Origin: Kibdelosporangium aridum
Lineage (GTDB): Bacteria > Actinomycetota > Actinomycetes > Mycobacteriales > Pseudonocardiaceae
Assembly (NCBI RefSeq): GCF_900176515.1
Contig: NZ_FWXV01000024.1
Span: 1-63,819, forward strand
Direction of reading: 5' to 3'
DNA: 63,819 bases
The translations under genes and the position numbers were made by a program. The notes under the pieces were generated by a model. That model saw only the letters and a program-made list of their open reading frames with translations. It ran no database searches and was not told the origin of the DNA. Shown piece after piece: positions 1-8,067 of this stretch (position 1 is its first letter; every line of letters starts with the position of its first letter).

Positions 1-126
1 CAGCATCTGGGCGTAGCCGGTCTTGTCGGTGCCGTACGTGCCGGTCGCCAGGACGTGTGCGCGTTGGTCGATCACCTCGATCGTGGCTGATCGTTTGTGG
101 GGGTCCATGCCGATGATCACCGTCAC
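1..126 (-). mobile_element. IS110-family transposase, N-terminal fragment running off the window
   Basis: The minus strand encodes MTVIIGMDPHKRSATIEV and continues past the left edge. This is the start of the DEDD (RuvC-like) domain of IS110-family transposases, with the first catalytic Asp in the GMDPHK motif. GTG at 126 is the start because GGAGGA lies just upstream (131-136). Only about 42 residues are visible, so integrity cannot be judged. The C-terminal fragment at the right edge of the window (63403-63819) belongs to the same broad subfamily by flavour and has the same orientation. Confidence 0.85.
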
Positions 127-132
127 CGGGTT

Positions 133-168
133 CCTCCTTGGCTGAGGTATGAGGTGTCAGCAAGGAGG
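133..168 (-). promoter_or_regulatory. RBS-masking hairpin of the left IS110 transposase
   Basis: In the transposase mRNA direction an upstream segment (168-158, CCTCCTTGCTG) can pair with the Shine-Dalgarno segment (144-133, CAGCCAAGGAGG), with one bulged base. The fold would bury the RBS of the GTG start at 126. IS elements such as IS10 and IS200 are known to use this arrangement to block translation of transcripts that read in from outside. The pairing is seen; the function is inferred. Confidence 0.5.
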
Positions 169-430
169 GCACCGCTACTTCGAGCTGGGCAAACCCCTTT
201 TGAGCCTCTCCTCACGCGGTGCCCGGCGAGACCGCAAGCCATGAGAGAGCCACGCCAACCAACCGGCGGGCAGCCGCAATGAGAGAGCGACTCGCCAGGC
301 ACCTGGACCGAGTCTGGCCAGACATCGGTCCTACGCCAAGTCTCTAAGTAGCCGAATAGCGTGCGTCTTGGTCCTGTGGTCTTTGCGCCGGACTTCCCGG
401 CCCGGAAATGCATGGGCCGTGGAGGTCGGG
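169..430. other. Noncoding 5' flank of IS110, possible bridge-RNA region
   Basis: No convincing gene lies between the IS110 transposase leader and the TetR gene ending at 431. IS110-group elements are known to carry a bridge (seek) RNA in the noncoding DNA 5' of the transposase, so this is where one would be expected. Visible structure includes a short direct repeat: ATGAGAGAGC at 241-250 and ATGAGAGAGC again near 279-288. No fold was computed, and the left IS boundary was not identified. Confidence 0.3.
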
Positions 431-1162
431 TCAGCGGTCCTCGTGGTGGTCGGCGGTCAGGCGGTCGAGCCATTCGCCCAGCAGGTGTTGCTCCGCGCTG
501 CTGAGCGTTGTCTGTTCGGGCAGAAGGGCACGCAGCGCTCGAGCGGCAGAGGCGGGGCTTGCGTCGTGTACGGCGGGTTCGTCGAGGGTGACGGCGGTGA
601 TCATCGCTTCGCGTAGGGCGGTCAGGAGGGCGGGGTCGCGTTGATCGCCGGGGAGCGACAGCCAGGTGAGCACGGCTCCGCGGGCGGTCGCGTGGATGAG
701 GGAGGCCGCGAGGTCCTCGCTGACGCGCAGCCGGCCACTGGTGGCGAGGCGGTGGATGCGTTCGAGCAGGATCTCCATGCCGGCTCGGAAGGCGGCTGAG
801 TCCGTGCCGCGCCTGGGTTCGCCGTACATGAGCGTGTACAGCTCGGGATTGGCGAGCCCGAACTCGACGGCGAGGTCCCAGCCCGCGCGCAGGTCCTCGA
901 CGGGATCCTCCGGACGGGCGTCGGCGTGTTTGGCCGCGAGGAAGGTGGCGTAGCCGTGCTCGGCCACCGCGTCGAGCAGACCATCCTTGTCGCCGAACAG
1001 GCGGTAGATCGCCGGGGCCTGTACCCCGGCGGCGGCCGCGACCGCCCGGGTGGTGACCGCCTCGCGTCCCTCGCGCGCGAGCAGGTCCGCCGCCATCTCG
1101 ACGAGCCGCTGCCGGGACACCTCGCGTGCCGCGACCTGTGCGTCCTCCGACCCATCAGCCAT
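431..1162 (-). CDS. TetR/AcrR-family transcriptional regulator
   Basis: A 243-residue protein with a TetR-type N-terminal helix-turn-helix at about residues 16-65 (motif VTTRAVAAAAGVQAPAIYRLFGDK) and an all-helical C-terminal ligand-binding half of unknown specificity. It is divergent from the amidohydrolase gene at 1256, and a 15-bp inverted repeat lies in the 93-nt gap. It very likely represses that enzyme gene and itself. The ATG at 1162 is the natural start before the HTH. The ligand cannot be inferred. Confidence 0.9.
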   Translation of the reverse strand: MADGSEDAQVAAREVSRQRLVEMAADLLAREGREAVTTRAVAAAAGVQAPAIYRLFGDKDGLLDAVAEHGYATFLAAKHADARPEDPVEDLRAGWDLAVEFGLANPELYTLMYGEPRRGTDSAAFRAGMEILLERIHRLATSGRLRVSEDLAASLIHATARGAVLTWLSLPGDQRDPALLTALREAMITAVTLDEPAVHDASPASAARALRALLPEQTTLSSAEQHLLGEWLDRLTADHHEDR

Positions 1163-1195
1163 GTATCAATGATATCGGAAAGTTGCTTCCACTGA

Positions 1196-1235
1196 TGTTT
1201 CCAATGATACGGTGTGTTGAGTATCGTTGGAAACA
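1196..1235. promoter_or_regulatory. Probable TetR operator between tetR-like gene and amidohydrolase
   Basis: Arms TGTTTCCAATGATAC (1196-1210) and GTATCGTTGGAAACA (1221-1235) are complementary at 14 of 15 positions around a 10-nt spacer. A second partial site (TATCAATGATA) starts at about 1164, next to the TetR start codon. The position just before the amidohydrolase ATG fits repression by the divergently encoded TetR protein. Confidence 0.65.
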
Positions 1236-1255
1236 CCAGTTGAGGAGCTGCTGAC

Positions 1256-2302
1256 ATGTCTGACAAGCTGCGTATCGTCGGCCTTGAGGAACACGTGGTC
1301 CTTCCCGTTCTGCTCGACGCGTGGGCGGCGGCGGGAGTGCGGCCGCACGGCTACGACGACGACCACCCGGTCACGCGACGGCTGCGCGATGTCGGCGATG
1401 GACGCTTGGCCGACATGGACGAGCAGGGCATCGACGTCGCCGTGCTGTCCCTGGCCACTCCTGGGGTGCAGAACCTCCCGCCGGCCGACGCCGTGCGCGT
1501 CGCGCGCGAGGCCAACGACGCGCTCGCTGAGGTCGTCGACGCCAGTCCCTCGCGGTTCCAGGCGTTCGCCGCCATCCCGACGTCCTCGCCGGAAGCCGCC
1601 GTCGACGAGTTGGAGCGCGCGGTCACCGGACTCGGCTTCCGCGGTGCGATGCTGTATGGCCGCACCGGCGACAAACTCGCCGACGCGCCGGAGTTTGACG
1701 ACCTCTACGGAGCCGCCGAACGGCTTTGCGTCCCCCTGCACTTCCACCCCCAGGCGCCGGTGCGGGCGGTCCAGGAGGCGTATTACTCGGGACTGCCCAA
1801 CGGGGTGGGGGCGGCATTGGCGACCGCCGGTCTGGGCTGGTACTACGACCTGGGTGTGCAGTACCTGCGGATGATCTTCTCCGGGGTGTTCGACCGCCAC
1901 CCAGAACTGCAGGTGATCGCCGGGCACTGGGGCGAGGTCGTCCTGTTCTACCTCGACCACGTCGGCGTCCTGCGGGACATGGCCGGGTTGCAGCGGCCGT
2001 TGGCCGACTACTTCCGCCAGAACTTCTGGGTGGCCGGCAGCGGTACGGTCAGCGAGCGCTACCTGCGCTGGACCGCCGAGGTCGTCGGGACCGACCGCAT
2101 GCTCTACTCGACCGACTACCCGTACACCTTCGGCACCCGGCCCGGCGGCTTCCCTTACCTGGACACCAGCGGCGGCGTCGCCAGGTCGTTCCTCGAGAAC
2201 GCGCCCTTCACCGAGGAGGAAAAGGCCGCCATCGGATCCGGCAACTGGGAACGGCTGACCGGCCACCTCACCGCCGACCGCCGGCCCCGTCAACCAGTAT
2301 GA
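1256..2302 (+). CDS. Amidohydrolase family 2 (ACMSD-like) metal-dependent hydrolase or decarboxylase
   Basis: A 348-residue TIM-barrel protein of the amidohydrolase-2 superfamily, which includes aminocarboxymuconate-semialdehyde and gamma-resorcylate decarboxylases. Visible metal and catalytic motifs are an E-E-H near residues 11-13 (GLEEHVVLP), LHFHPQAP at mid-protein, VIAGHWGE, and the late aspartate in YSTDYPYT. The length is normal for the family. An RBS-like GAGGAG precedes ATG 1256. The divergent TetR gene and the palindrome upstream suggest an inducible step in aromatic compound degradation. The substrate is unknown. Confidence 0.85.
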   Translation: MSDKLRIVGLEEHVVLPVLLDAWAAAGVRPHGYDDDHPVTRRLRDVGDGRLADMDEQGIDVAVLSLATPGVQNLPPADAVRVAREANDALAEVVDASPSRFQAFAAIPTSSPEAAVDELERAVTGLGFRGAMLYGRTGDKLADAPEFDDLYGAAERLCVPLHFHPQAPVRAVQEAYYSGLPNGVGAALATAGLGWYYDLGVQYLRMIFSGVFDRHPELQVIAGHWGEVVLFYLDHVGVLRDMAGLQRPLADYFRQNFWVAGSGTVSERYLRWTAEVVGTDRMLYSTDYPYTFGTRPGGFPYLDTSGGVARSFLENAPFTEEEKAAIGSGNWERLTGHLTADRRPRQPV

Positions 2303-2392
2303 CCTGTGTAAGGGGTGTCACCGGCAACATCCCCGCGCCTTGGAACGCAAGATGGTCCGAGGTCTGACTGGCCCCGTGTCAGGAGCGGTGCG

Positions 2393-2680
2393 ATGACCCG
2401 CCCGTATCGGTGGTGGAAGCGGACCGGGATCGCGGCGGCGGTGGCTTGTGGGCTGTGTTGTGCGGCGCCGCTGATCGCCCTGTTCGGCGGGATCGGGGTG
2501 GTGGGGTCGCTGGGCGCGGTGTTCGACGTGTTCGAACTCGCATCTATCGTGCTGGCGGTTGTCGCGTTCGCCGGTGCCGGGCTGGTGTGGCTGCGGCGGC
2601 GCCGGCGGCGGGCCTGCCGGGTGCCAGAGCGGGTGGTGGAGCTGGGTATGCCCAAACCGACCCGGCGGACACCATCGTGA
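2393..2680 (+). CDS. Small cysteine-containing two-TM membrane protein (MerT/MerF-like)
   Basis: A 95-residue protein with two hydrophobic segments (about residues 12-38 and 42-66), a CGLCCAAPLI motif at the first membrane helix and a basic cytoplasmic tail. Vicinal cysteines followed by AP in the first helix recall small mercury or metal uptake proteins (MerT, MerF), but no mer genes are nearby, so the assignment is tentative. AGGAG at 2381-2385 supports ATG 2393. Confidence 0.55.
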   Translation: MTRPYRWWKRTGIAAAVACGLCCAAPLIALFGGIGVVGSLGAVFDVFELASIVLAVVAFAGAGLVWLRRRRRRACRVPERVVELGMPKPTRRTPS

Positions 2681-2804
2681 CCCGGCTAGGGGCGTGTATC
2701 GAAGTCGGTGAGGTGTCGATTTCGTGGTGTGTCGCTGATCGATAGACAGCGAGGTCTCCGGTAGGCGGCTCAAGCGGACGGTGTGGGGGAGCCCGTGCTC
2801 GCAC

Positions 2805-3615
2805 ATGCGGCTCGGTGGCGAGCTGCGCCGGGCCCTGGAGAATGACGAGTTCCACGTGGTCTACCAGCCGATCATGGGACTGGACGACGACCGTCTGATC
2901 GGCATGGAGGGCTCTGCTCTGGTGGCATCACCCGGCCCGCGGCGTGGTCGGTCCGGCCGAGTTTCATCCCGGCCGCCGAACGAACGGCCTGATCGTGCCG
3001 CTGGGCCGGTTCGTGCTGCGCGAGACGTGCCGCCAGTCGGCGGCGTGGCTGGCCGAGTTCGGCCCGGACGCGCTGGAGGAGGCCGGGCTGAACGTGTCCA
3101 CCCGGCAGCTGCACGACCCCGACTTCGTGTCGGACGTGGCCAGCGTGCTCGCCGACAGCGGCTTGCCCTGCGAGCTGCTGGTGCTGGAGGTGACCGAGTC
3201 GGCGGTGCTCCGTGGCCACAGGTCTCCCGGACGCTGCACGAGCTCGACGGAATGGGGCATCCGGCTCGCCCTGGACGACTTCGGCACCGGCGAATCGACG
3301 CTGAGCCTACTGCGTGCCTTCCCCGCCGCGATCATCAAGCTGGACAAGTCCTTCGTGGACGGCATCGAGGTCGACGACGGCCGTCCCGCTGCGGCGGAGG
3401 CCCGGCAGGCGGTGGCCCGTGCGGTGATCCAGCTCGCCCGCGCGCTCGGCCTCGACACCGTCGCCGAGGGCATCGAGAGCGCGGCGCAGGTGGCCGTGCT
3501 CCGCGAGCTCGGCTACACCGTCAGCCAGGGCTTCTTCTTGGCCGAGCCGACGACCGCCGACGGCGTGTCCCGTCTGCTGGTGGCCCAGCGGTCCACCGCC
3601 GCCACCCGCGCCTGA
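2805..3615 (+). pseudogene. EAL-domain (c-di-GMP phosphodiesterase-like) gene broken by frameshifts
   Basis: An EAL domain can be read across two frames: EFHVVYQPI, then the broken signature, PAEF, TNGLIVPLGRFVLRETC, LEVTES, LALDDFGTG, IIKLDKSFVDGI, TVAEGIES and a final QGFFLAEP. One extra G in GAGGGC (about 2908) splits the EAL signature itself; without it the reading is GMEALLWWHH. Near 3210-3256 a one-base loss and a one-base gain (GGGG run) swap frames and then restore them. The gene begins directly at the EAL domain with no sensor or GGDEF domain, so it is probably also 5' truncated. As assembled it cannot make a phosphodiesterase. Confidence 0.8.
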
Positions 3616-3624
3616 GGCACGGAC

Positions 3625-4542
3625 TCAGGGAGACTCCGCGCGGCGGGTGGGCTCTGCCGCCCGGGATCGCGTCGCTGCCCAGCTGGCGAGGAGCTTGAGT
3701 CGGTCTTCGGACGCGGCGCCGGGTTCGGCGGTGTAGATGATCAGATTGTGCACGGCTCGGCCGGACAGGGGTAGGTCGAGGGACTGGAAGGTCAGTTCCA
3801 GGTGGCCGACATCGGGATGCTGGAGTCGTTTGCTGCCGTCGTGGCGGATCAGGACGTCGTGCGCGGCCCACAGGCCGCGGAACTCGGGGCTGAGGGTGGA
3901 CAGCTCGCCGATGAGTTCACGCAGTGCCCAGTCGTGGGGTTCGCGCCCGGCCTCGGCGCGAAGCAGGGCGGCAGTGGCACTGCCGGCGGCGTCCCAGTCG
4001 ACGAAGAAGTCAGGTGCACTGGGGTCGAGGAAGATGTAGCGGGCGATGTTGGGGCGGCCGCGCCGGTCGACGGTGGCGCTGCCGAACATCGGCGCGTACA
4101 CGGCTCGGGCCAGGGGGTTGCTGGCGACGACGTCCGTGCGGCCGTTGCGGACGAACGCCGATGACATAGTCATGGAGTCGAGCAGCCACTGAACCCGGGG
4201 CGGGACCTCGACGTCCCTGCGGCGCGACGGCGTGCGGCTCCCCGGCCGCAATGACCGGGCCATGTCGAACAGGTAGGTGCGTTCGTCGTCATCCAGCCGC
4301 AAGGCGCGAGCGACCGCGTCGAGGACGTCCTCGGACACGCCGCCGATGTGACCCTTCTCCAACCGCGTGTACCACTCCGTGCTCACGCCGGCGAGGACGG
4401 CGACCTCCTCGCGCCGCAGCCCGGCGACCCGGCGACGCGCGCCCGTCGGCAGTCCGGCCTGTGCCGGGGTGATCTTGGCGCGCCGGGCTGGCGAGGAAGT
4501 CCCGGATTTCACTGCGTTGTCCGGCCTGCTGGTCCATGCCAT
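3625..4542 (-). CDS. XRE-family regulator with MmyB-like ligand-binding domain (frameshifted N-terminus)
   Basis: A helix-turn-helix (GLRREEVAVLAGVSTEWYTRLEKG) is followed by the MmyB-like sensing domain typical of actinomycete XRE regulators (motifs around NPLARAVYAPMF and FFVDWD). The usual N-terminus, EIRDFLASRRAKITP, is present but in another frame starting at ATG 4537; one extra C at about 4489-4491 separates it from the rest. As assembled, ATG 4542 gives an uninterrupted 305-residue protein with an atypical first 20 residues. A second regulator of the same family lies divergently at 4890. Confidence 0.8.
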   Translation of the reverse strand: MAWTSRPDNAVKSGTSSPARRAKITPAQAGLPTGARRRVAGLRREEVAVLAGVSTEWYTRLEKGHIGGVSEDVLDAVARALRLDDDERTYLFDMARSLRPGSRTPSRRRDVEVPPRVQWLLDSMTMSSAFVRNGRTDVVASNPLARAVYAPMFGSATVDRRGRPNIARYIFLDPSAPDFFVDWDAAGSATAALLRAEAGREPHDWALRELIGELSTLSPEFRGLWAAHDVLIRHDGSKRLQHPDVGHLELTFQSLDLPLSGRAVHNLIIYTAEPGAASEDRLKLLASWAATRSRAAEPTRRAESP

Positions 4543-4714
4543 TGACAGTAGCCGCCGGTCACGGCACGAGGGGGTTGAAGTTACACCCCCTATGAACGCG
4601 ACCTTCTCCGGTGGTGGCGGTCGCGGTCTCCTGGGCATCGAACGTTCCGACACAAGTCAACAGACCGAGGAACAAGCGATGGAGGCAGGGGACATGACGA
4701 GCAAGACCATCGGT

Positions 4715-4757
4715 GGCCGCCCACCTCAAGGAGCGCTGCGCCTCGAGGTGGGCGGCC
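4715..4757. terminator. Perfect 13-bp inverted repeat in the divergent XRE intergenic region
   Basis: Arms GGCCGCCCACCTC (4715-4727) and GAGGTGGGCGGCC (4745-4757) are perfectly complementary around a 17-nt loop. The site sits between two divergently transcribed XRE genes (starts 4542 and 4890), so it is not in an obvious terminator position. It may be an operator or an RNA hairpin. No U-tract follows. Confidence 0.4.
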
Positions 4758-4889
4758 CTGTTCTCACGCCACCGGTGCCCCGCGCCCCGTCCGCCGTGCT
4801 CGTGAAGCAGGCTGTGTTCAGGCAGGGCGTTGTCTTCCTGGTAGTACCGCACCCAGCCAGGAGAACCGTCTCGTACCTACGATGCCGGT

Positions 4890-5720
4890 ATGGCTCAGTC
4901 CGAACTAGGCGCCTATCTCCGTGCCCGGCGAGCACAGGTCACTCCTGCCGACGTGAACATACCCACCAGCGGACACCGGCGGATCCCGGGCTTGCGGCGC
5001 GAGGAAGTGGCCATGCTGGCCGGGGTCAGCGTGGACTACTACATCCGGCTCGAACAGGGCCGTGAGCGATCCCCCTCGGCACAGGTGGTCGATGCCCTGG
5101 CCGCGGCTCTGCGTCTCGACGAGGACGGCCGCCGGCACCTGTACCGCATGGCGGCACTCAGCCCGCGACCCCGGGTCGCCTCGGTCAGCCGACGCGTCGA
5201 CCCGAGCCTGCTCCAACTGATGGCCGCATGGCCGGACAACCCGGCCATCGTCTACAACCGGGCCTACGACGTGCTGGCGTCCAACGCGATCGCGAACGCG
5301 CTCTTCCACGCCTGGTCGCACTCGCACAACCTGATGCACGTCGTGTTCACCGACCCGGCCGCGCGTGATTTCTACCAGGACTGGCACGACATCGCGCGGA
5401 ACTCCGTGGCCGGATTCCGGCTCGGCTACGGCCATGCGCCCGACGACCCCCGGGTACAGCAGGTGCTGACAGAGCTGCTCGCGCAAAGCCGCGAGTTCGC
5501 TCAGCTATGGGCCAACCACGACGCTCGTGGCAAGGCCTTGGAGACCAAGCGCTTCAACCACAGCGACGTCGGACCGTTGACCCTGACGATGCAGACCTTC
5601 GACGTCCGATCGAGCCGAGGGCAAGAACTCGTCGTCTACCACGCCGAGCCGGGATCGAAGAGCAGTGAGGCGCTCAAGCTGCTCGGCTCCCTGGCCGCCA
5701 GCGCATGCCAGGAGACCTGA
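4890..5720 (+). CDS. XRE-family regulator with MmyB-like ligand-binding domain
   Basis: An intact 276-residue protein. An N-terminal HTH (about residues 10-70, with GLRREEVAMLAGVSVDYYIRLEQG) is followed by an MmyB-like domain containing VYNRAYDVLASNAIANALF and the DFYQDWHDIARNSV segment. These regulators commonly control a neighbouring oxidoreductase or export gene. Here the downstream neighbour (5749-6246) is convergent, so its target is not evident. ATG 4890 gives the canonical start, SELGAYLRARRAQVTP. Confidence 0.9.
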   Translation: MAQSELGAYLRARRAQVTPADVNIPTSGHRRIPGLRREEVAMLAGVSVDYYIRLEQGRERSPSAQVVDALAAALRLDEDGRRHLYRMAALSPRPRVASVSRRVDPSLLQLMAAWPDNPAIVYNRAYDVLASNAIANALFHAWSHSHNLMHVVFTDPAARDFYQDWHDIARNSVAGFRLGYGHAPDDPRVQQVLTELLAQSREFAQLWANHDARGKALETKRFNHSDVGPLTLTMQTFDVRSSRGQELVVYHAEPGSKSSEALKLLGSLAASACQET

Positions 5721-5748
5721 TCAGCCGACGGCGTCGGGCGGGAAGGAT

Positions 5749-6246
5749 TCACGACGTGCGCGGGACCCGGGCGATGAGCTCGTTCACGGCCACGGTGTCG
5801 AGGAAGGCGAACACCCTGACCACCTGTGATTCGCGGAACCTCATGATCCAGCAGTAGTTGTTGTGGTACCCCACGCCGTCGAGTGCGACCGCGTCCCCGT
5901 CGAACATCGCGATGACGGTGTCCCGGTCCGCCCACAGCTCCAGCGGCGTCATGTGCAGAGAGGTCCTCAGCCGGCTCAGCACCGGCGCGGCGCCCTCGGT
6001 CAGGAACTGCCTCTTCCCGTGGTAGGTCCTGCCGTTGACGATCGTCCACACCACGTCGTCGGCGAGGATCTCGTAGAAACTACCCCCGCTGTTCTGACGC
6101 GCGAACGCATGACGCACCCTCGCCTTGTTCCTCTGCTCGTCCGACCACTTCGCCTGATCGCCGTCGGCCAGAGCGCCGGGTGCAAGCGCCAGGCCACCTG
6201 CGAGTGACGCGGCGGTGATGAAACCTCGCCTGCTGTGTCGATTCAC
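5749..6246 (-). CDS. Tat-exported NTF2-like (SnoaL-type) protein
   Basis: A 165-residue protein. The N-terminus MNRHSRRGFITAASLAGGLALAPGA has a twin-arginine motif (SRRGFIT) and a hydrophobic core, predicting Tat export of a folded protein. The rest is a single NTF2-like alpha+beta domain (FYEILADDVVWTIVNGRTYHGK, then FLTEGAAPVLSRL and the MRFRESQVVRVFAFLDT strand). SnoaL-like proteins may be cyclases, isomerases or binding proteins; no activity can be assigned. It converges with the XRE gene upstream. Confidence 0.75.
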   Translation of the reverse strand: MNRHSRRGFITAASLAGGLALAPGALADGDQAKWSDEQRNKARVRHAFARQNSGGSFYEILADDVVWTIVNGRTYHGKRQFLTEGAAPVLSRLRTSLHMTPLELWADRDTVIAMFDGDAVALDGVGYHNNYCWIMRFRESQVVRVFAFLDTVAVNELIARVPRTS

Positions 6247-6510
6247 CTTCGGTTCCCTTCATCAACCTCGGAGTCCTCCGCCGCCGTTACCCGCAGGGCA
6301 TGGCATGGTCACACTCGTTGCCGACCGGCACGAAGTGCACGTAATCCGTCGCGGCCAGCGTGAATCAACGATGTCCGGACACAGGGAGACTTGGGAGGCC
6401 GTGCTACACCTGGGACCGGCACAACCCCCATGAAGGCCACTGAGTGGGTGCGCGACTCCCGGGAACGACGCGGCCTCCCGCTCGTCGCAGCCTCGGGCGA
6501 TCATCGATCC

Positions 6511-6942
6511 ATGCGCCGAAACACCACTTCAGGGATCATCGCGCCACTCGTGGGCGTGACCATGACGGTGGCCTGCCAGCAGGCACCCGGCGAACGACAG
6601 ACCTCCACCGCTCCGGCGACGTCGAGCCCGTCATCCGCTCACGGCGAGGCCGGACGGTCAAGTGAACTCCACCCCTATGTCGGAATGTGGGTCACCGCCG
6701 ACAACCACATCCGGCAGGAGCTCCTCCCGAACGGTCGATACGACGAAGGGCGGGGCGAGCGCAAGAGCGCTTATACGGGCCGCTATTGGGTGACCGGGAA
6801 CCACATCGACTACGCGGACGACACGGGTTTCACCGCCGACGGAGAGTTCCAGGGAGATGTCCTCCATCACGGTGGGTACGTTTTTTATCGCGAGGGCAGC
6901 CCGGCACACCGCCAGGCGAGTGGTGCGCCCACCGCTGAATAG
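6511..6942 (+). CDS. Atu4866-like lipoprotein
   Basis: A 143-residue protein starting at ATG 6511. A short hydrophobic segment ends in TVAC, a plausible lipobox, followed by a Ser/Thr/Pro-rich linker. The mature part (HPYVGMWVTADNHIRQELLP, then the GRYWVTGNHIDYADDTGFTADGEF stretch) matches my memory of the family named after Agrobacterium Atu4866, a small beta-barrel-like protein of unknown role. A longer in-frame start exists upstream but would bury the signal sequence. Confidence 0.7.
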   Translation: MRRNTTSGIIAPLVGVTMTVACQQAPGERQTSTAPATSSPSSAHGEAGRSSELHPYVGMWVTADNHIRQELLPNGRYDEGRGERKSAYTGRYWVTGNHIDYADDTGFTADGEFQGDVLHHGGYVFYREGSPAHRQASGAPTAE

Positions 6943-7098
6943 AGGCACACCTGAACCGGTCTCTCGCGGCGACTTCGCTCAATCAAAGCAGGTCAGCCGC
7001 GGGACCGACGAGCTTCCGGGCCTTGACCCCGGATGTAGGACACCAGACACACGTGGACCCTGATGGTCCGGGTGGATGGGAGTCCCGCAGAGATAGTG

Positions 7099-7409
7099 AT
7101 GAAGCACTACCCGCCGGAATTTCGGGCTGAGGCGGTCGCGCTGTACCGGTCCCGGCCCGGCGCGACGATCAGGTTGGTGGTCGACGACCTCGGGATCAAC
7201 CACGAGACGCTGCGCAACTGGATCCGGCTCGACGACGCACGGCGCTCCGAATCACCCGACGCGACCGCAGCGGCTCCGGTGGTCGCGTCGGCCCGGCCTC
7301 GCCGGAGAGCGAGAACGCCGCGCTGCGCAGGCGGGTCCGCGAACGGGAGGAAGAGCGCGACATCCTGCGCAAGACGACCAAGTATTTTGCCGGGGAGACG
7401 CGCTGGTGA
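7099..7409 (+). pseudogene. IS3-family transposase orfA relic
   Basis: ATG 7099 opens MKHYPPEFRAEAVALYRSRPG with the orfA helix-turn-helix (VVDDLGINHETLRNWIR). The conserved end of orfA (SENAALRRRVREREEERDI, then LRKTTKYFAGETRW) continues in another frame after a one-base shift near 7295 and stops at TGA 7407-7409. No orfB follows, so this is a decayed partial IS3 element. Confidence 0.8.
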
Positions 7410-7641
7410 GGTGCCGAAACGAAATTACTGATGGTTCGGCTTCGTTATGATCATCTGGCAGGCGCGCCTCGGAAGCTTCCGAACATCGGCAATGGCGGAT
7501 GTTGTCACGACAACCGTCACACCCGGCGCTGCCCGGGGAGATGAGGTTCGAACAAGACCACGCAAGACGTCGGCGACCGGGCACGTTCACCCGTATACGA
7601 CTGGCGAAACACCTCAGTACGCCGACACTTGGCAGGGCCTA
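7410..7641. other. Noncoding stretch between IS3 relic and integrase element
   Basis: No supported gene. It contains a short inverted repeat GTTGTCACGACAAC at about 7500-7513 and probably the outer end of the decayed integrase element that follows. No terminal repeat could be assigned. Confidence 0.4.
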
Positions 7642-8067
7642 TCAGAGTGAGTTCTCCGGCCGAGGAAGGGCCACCACTCGCGCGGTCTCACGAGCCCGGC
7701 CGCTGAGCGCGGCGTTCTCCGTTGCGAGGGTGTTGATCACTGTCGCATAGAGCTACAGACGCTCCTCCAGTTCGGTGCAGTGCGCGAGTAGCTTGGCGTG
7801 CTTGGCTTTGAGCTTCTCGTAGTCGGTGAGGTCCCTGCTGAACACGGCTGGAGCACCTCCTGCGGCCTTGACTCGGGCTTGGAACAGTTCCTTGAGGTCG
7901 AGGTGCTGGTGGGTGAGGTGCCAGCGCTTGACGTCGGCTTCGATGGCCAGTTGGGAGATGCTCAGCCGTCCGGTGGACCGCAGCGGAGTACCGGCGAGCA
8001 GGCGGTCGATGGCGGCCAGGATCGCGTTCCGGACCGGGTCGTTGCCGGCTGGCGGGGTTGAAGTCAC
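7642..8067 (-). pseudogene. DUF6262-like (TnpC-type) coiled-coil protein with internal amber codon
   Basis: GTG 8067 overlaps the stop of the upstream integrase gene by four bases (GTGA), implying translational coupling. The protein (MTSTPPAGNDPVRNAILAAI, then SISQLAIEADVKRWHLTH and KLKAKHAKLLAHCTELEERL) resembles the small helical third gene accompanying Tn554-type integrases. A TAG at 7753-7755 interrupts it after ELEERL. The same frame continues LYATVINTLATENAALSGRA to a TGA at 7642-7644, where a glutamine codon would be expected. Without suppression the product lacks about 36 residues. Confidence 0.65.

Noticed and set aside
1166..2293. Long minus-strand frame of 375 codons opposite the amidohydrolase
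   Set aside because: It is an antisense shadow of a well-supported gene, with repetitive Val/Gly/Arg composition and no family resemblance.
2393..2680. Mercury resistance operon
   Set aside because: Only the small CxxCC membrane protein is suggestive; no merR, merA or merP relatives are adjacent.
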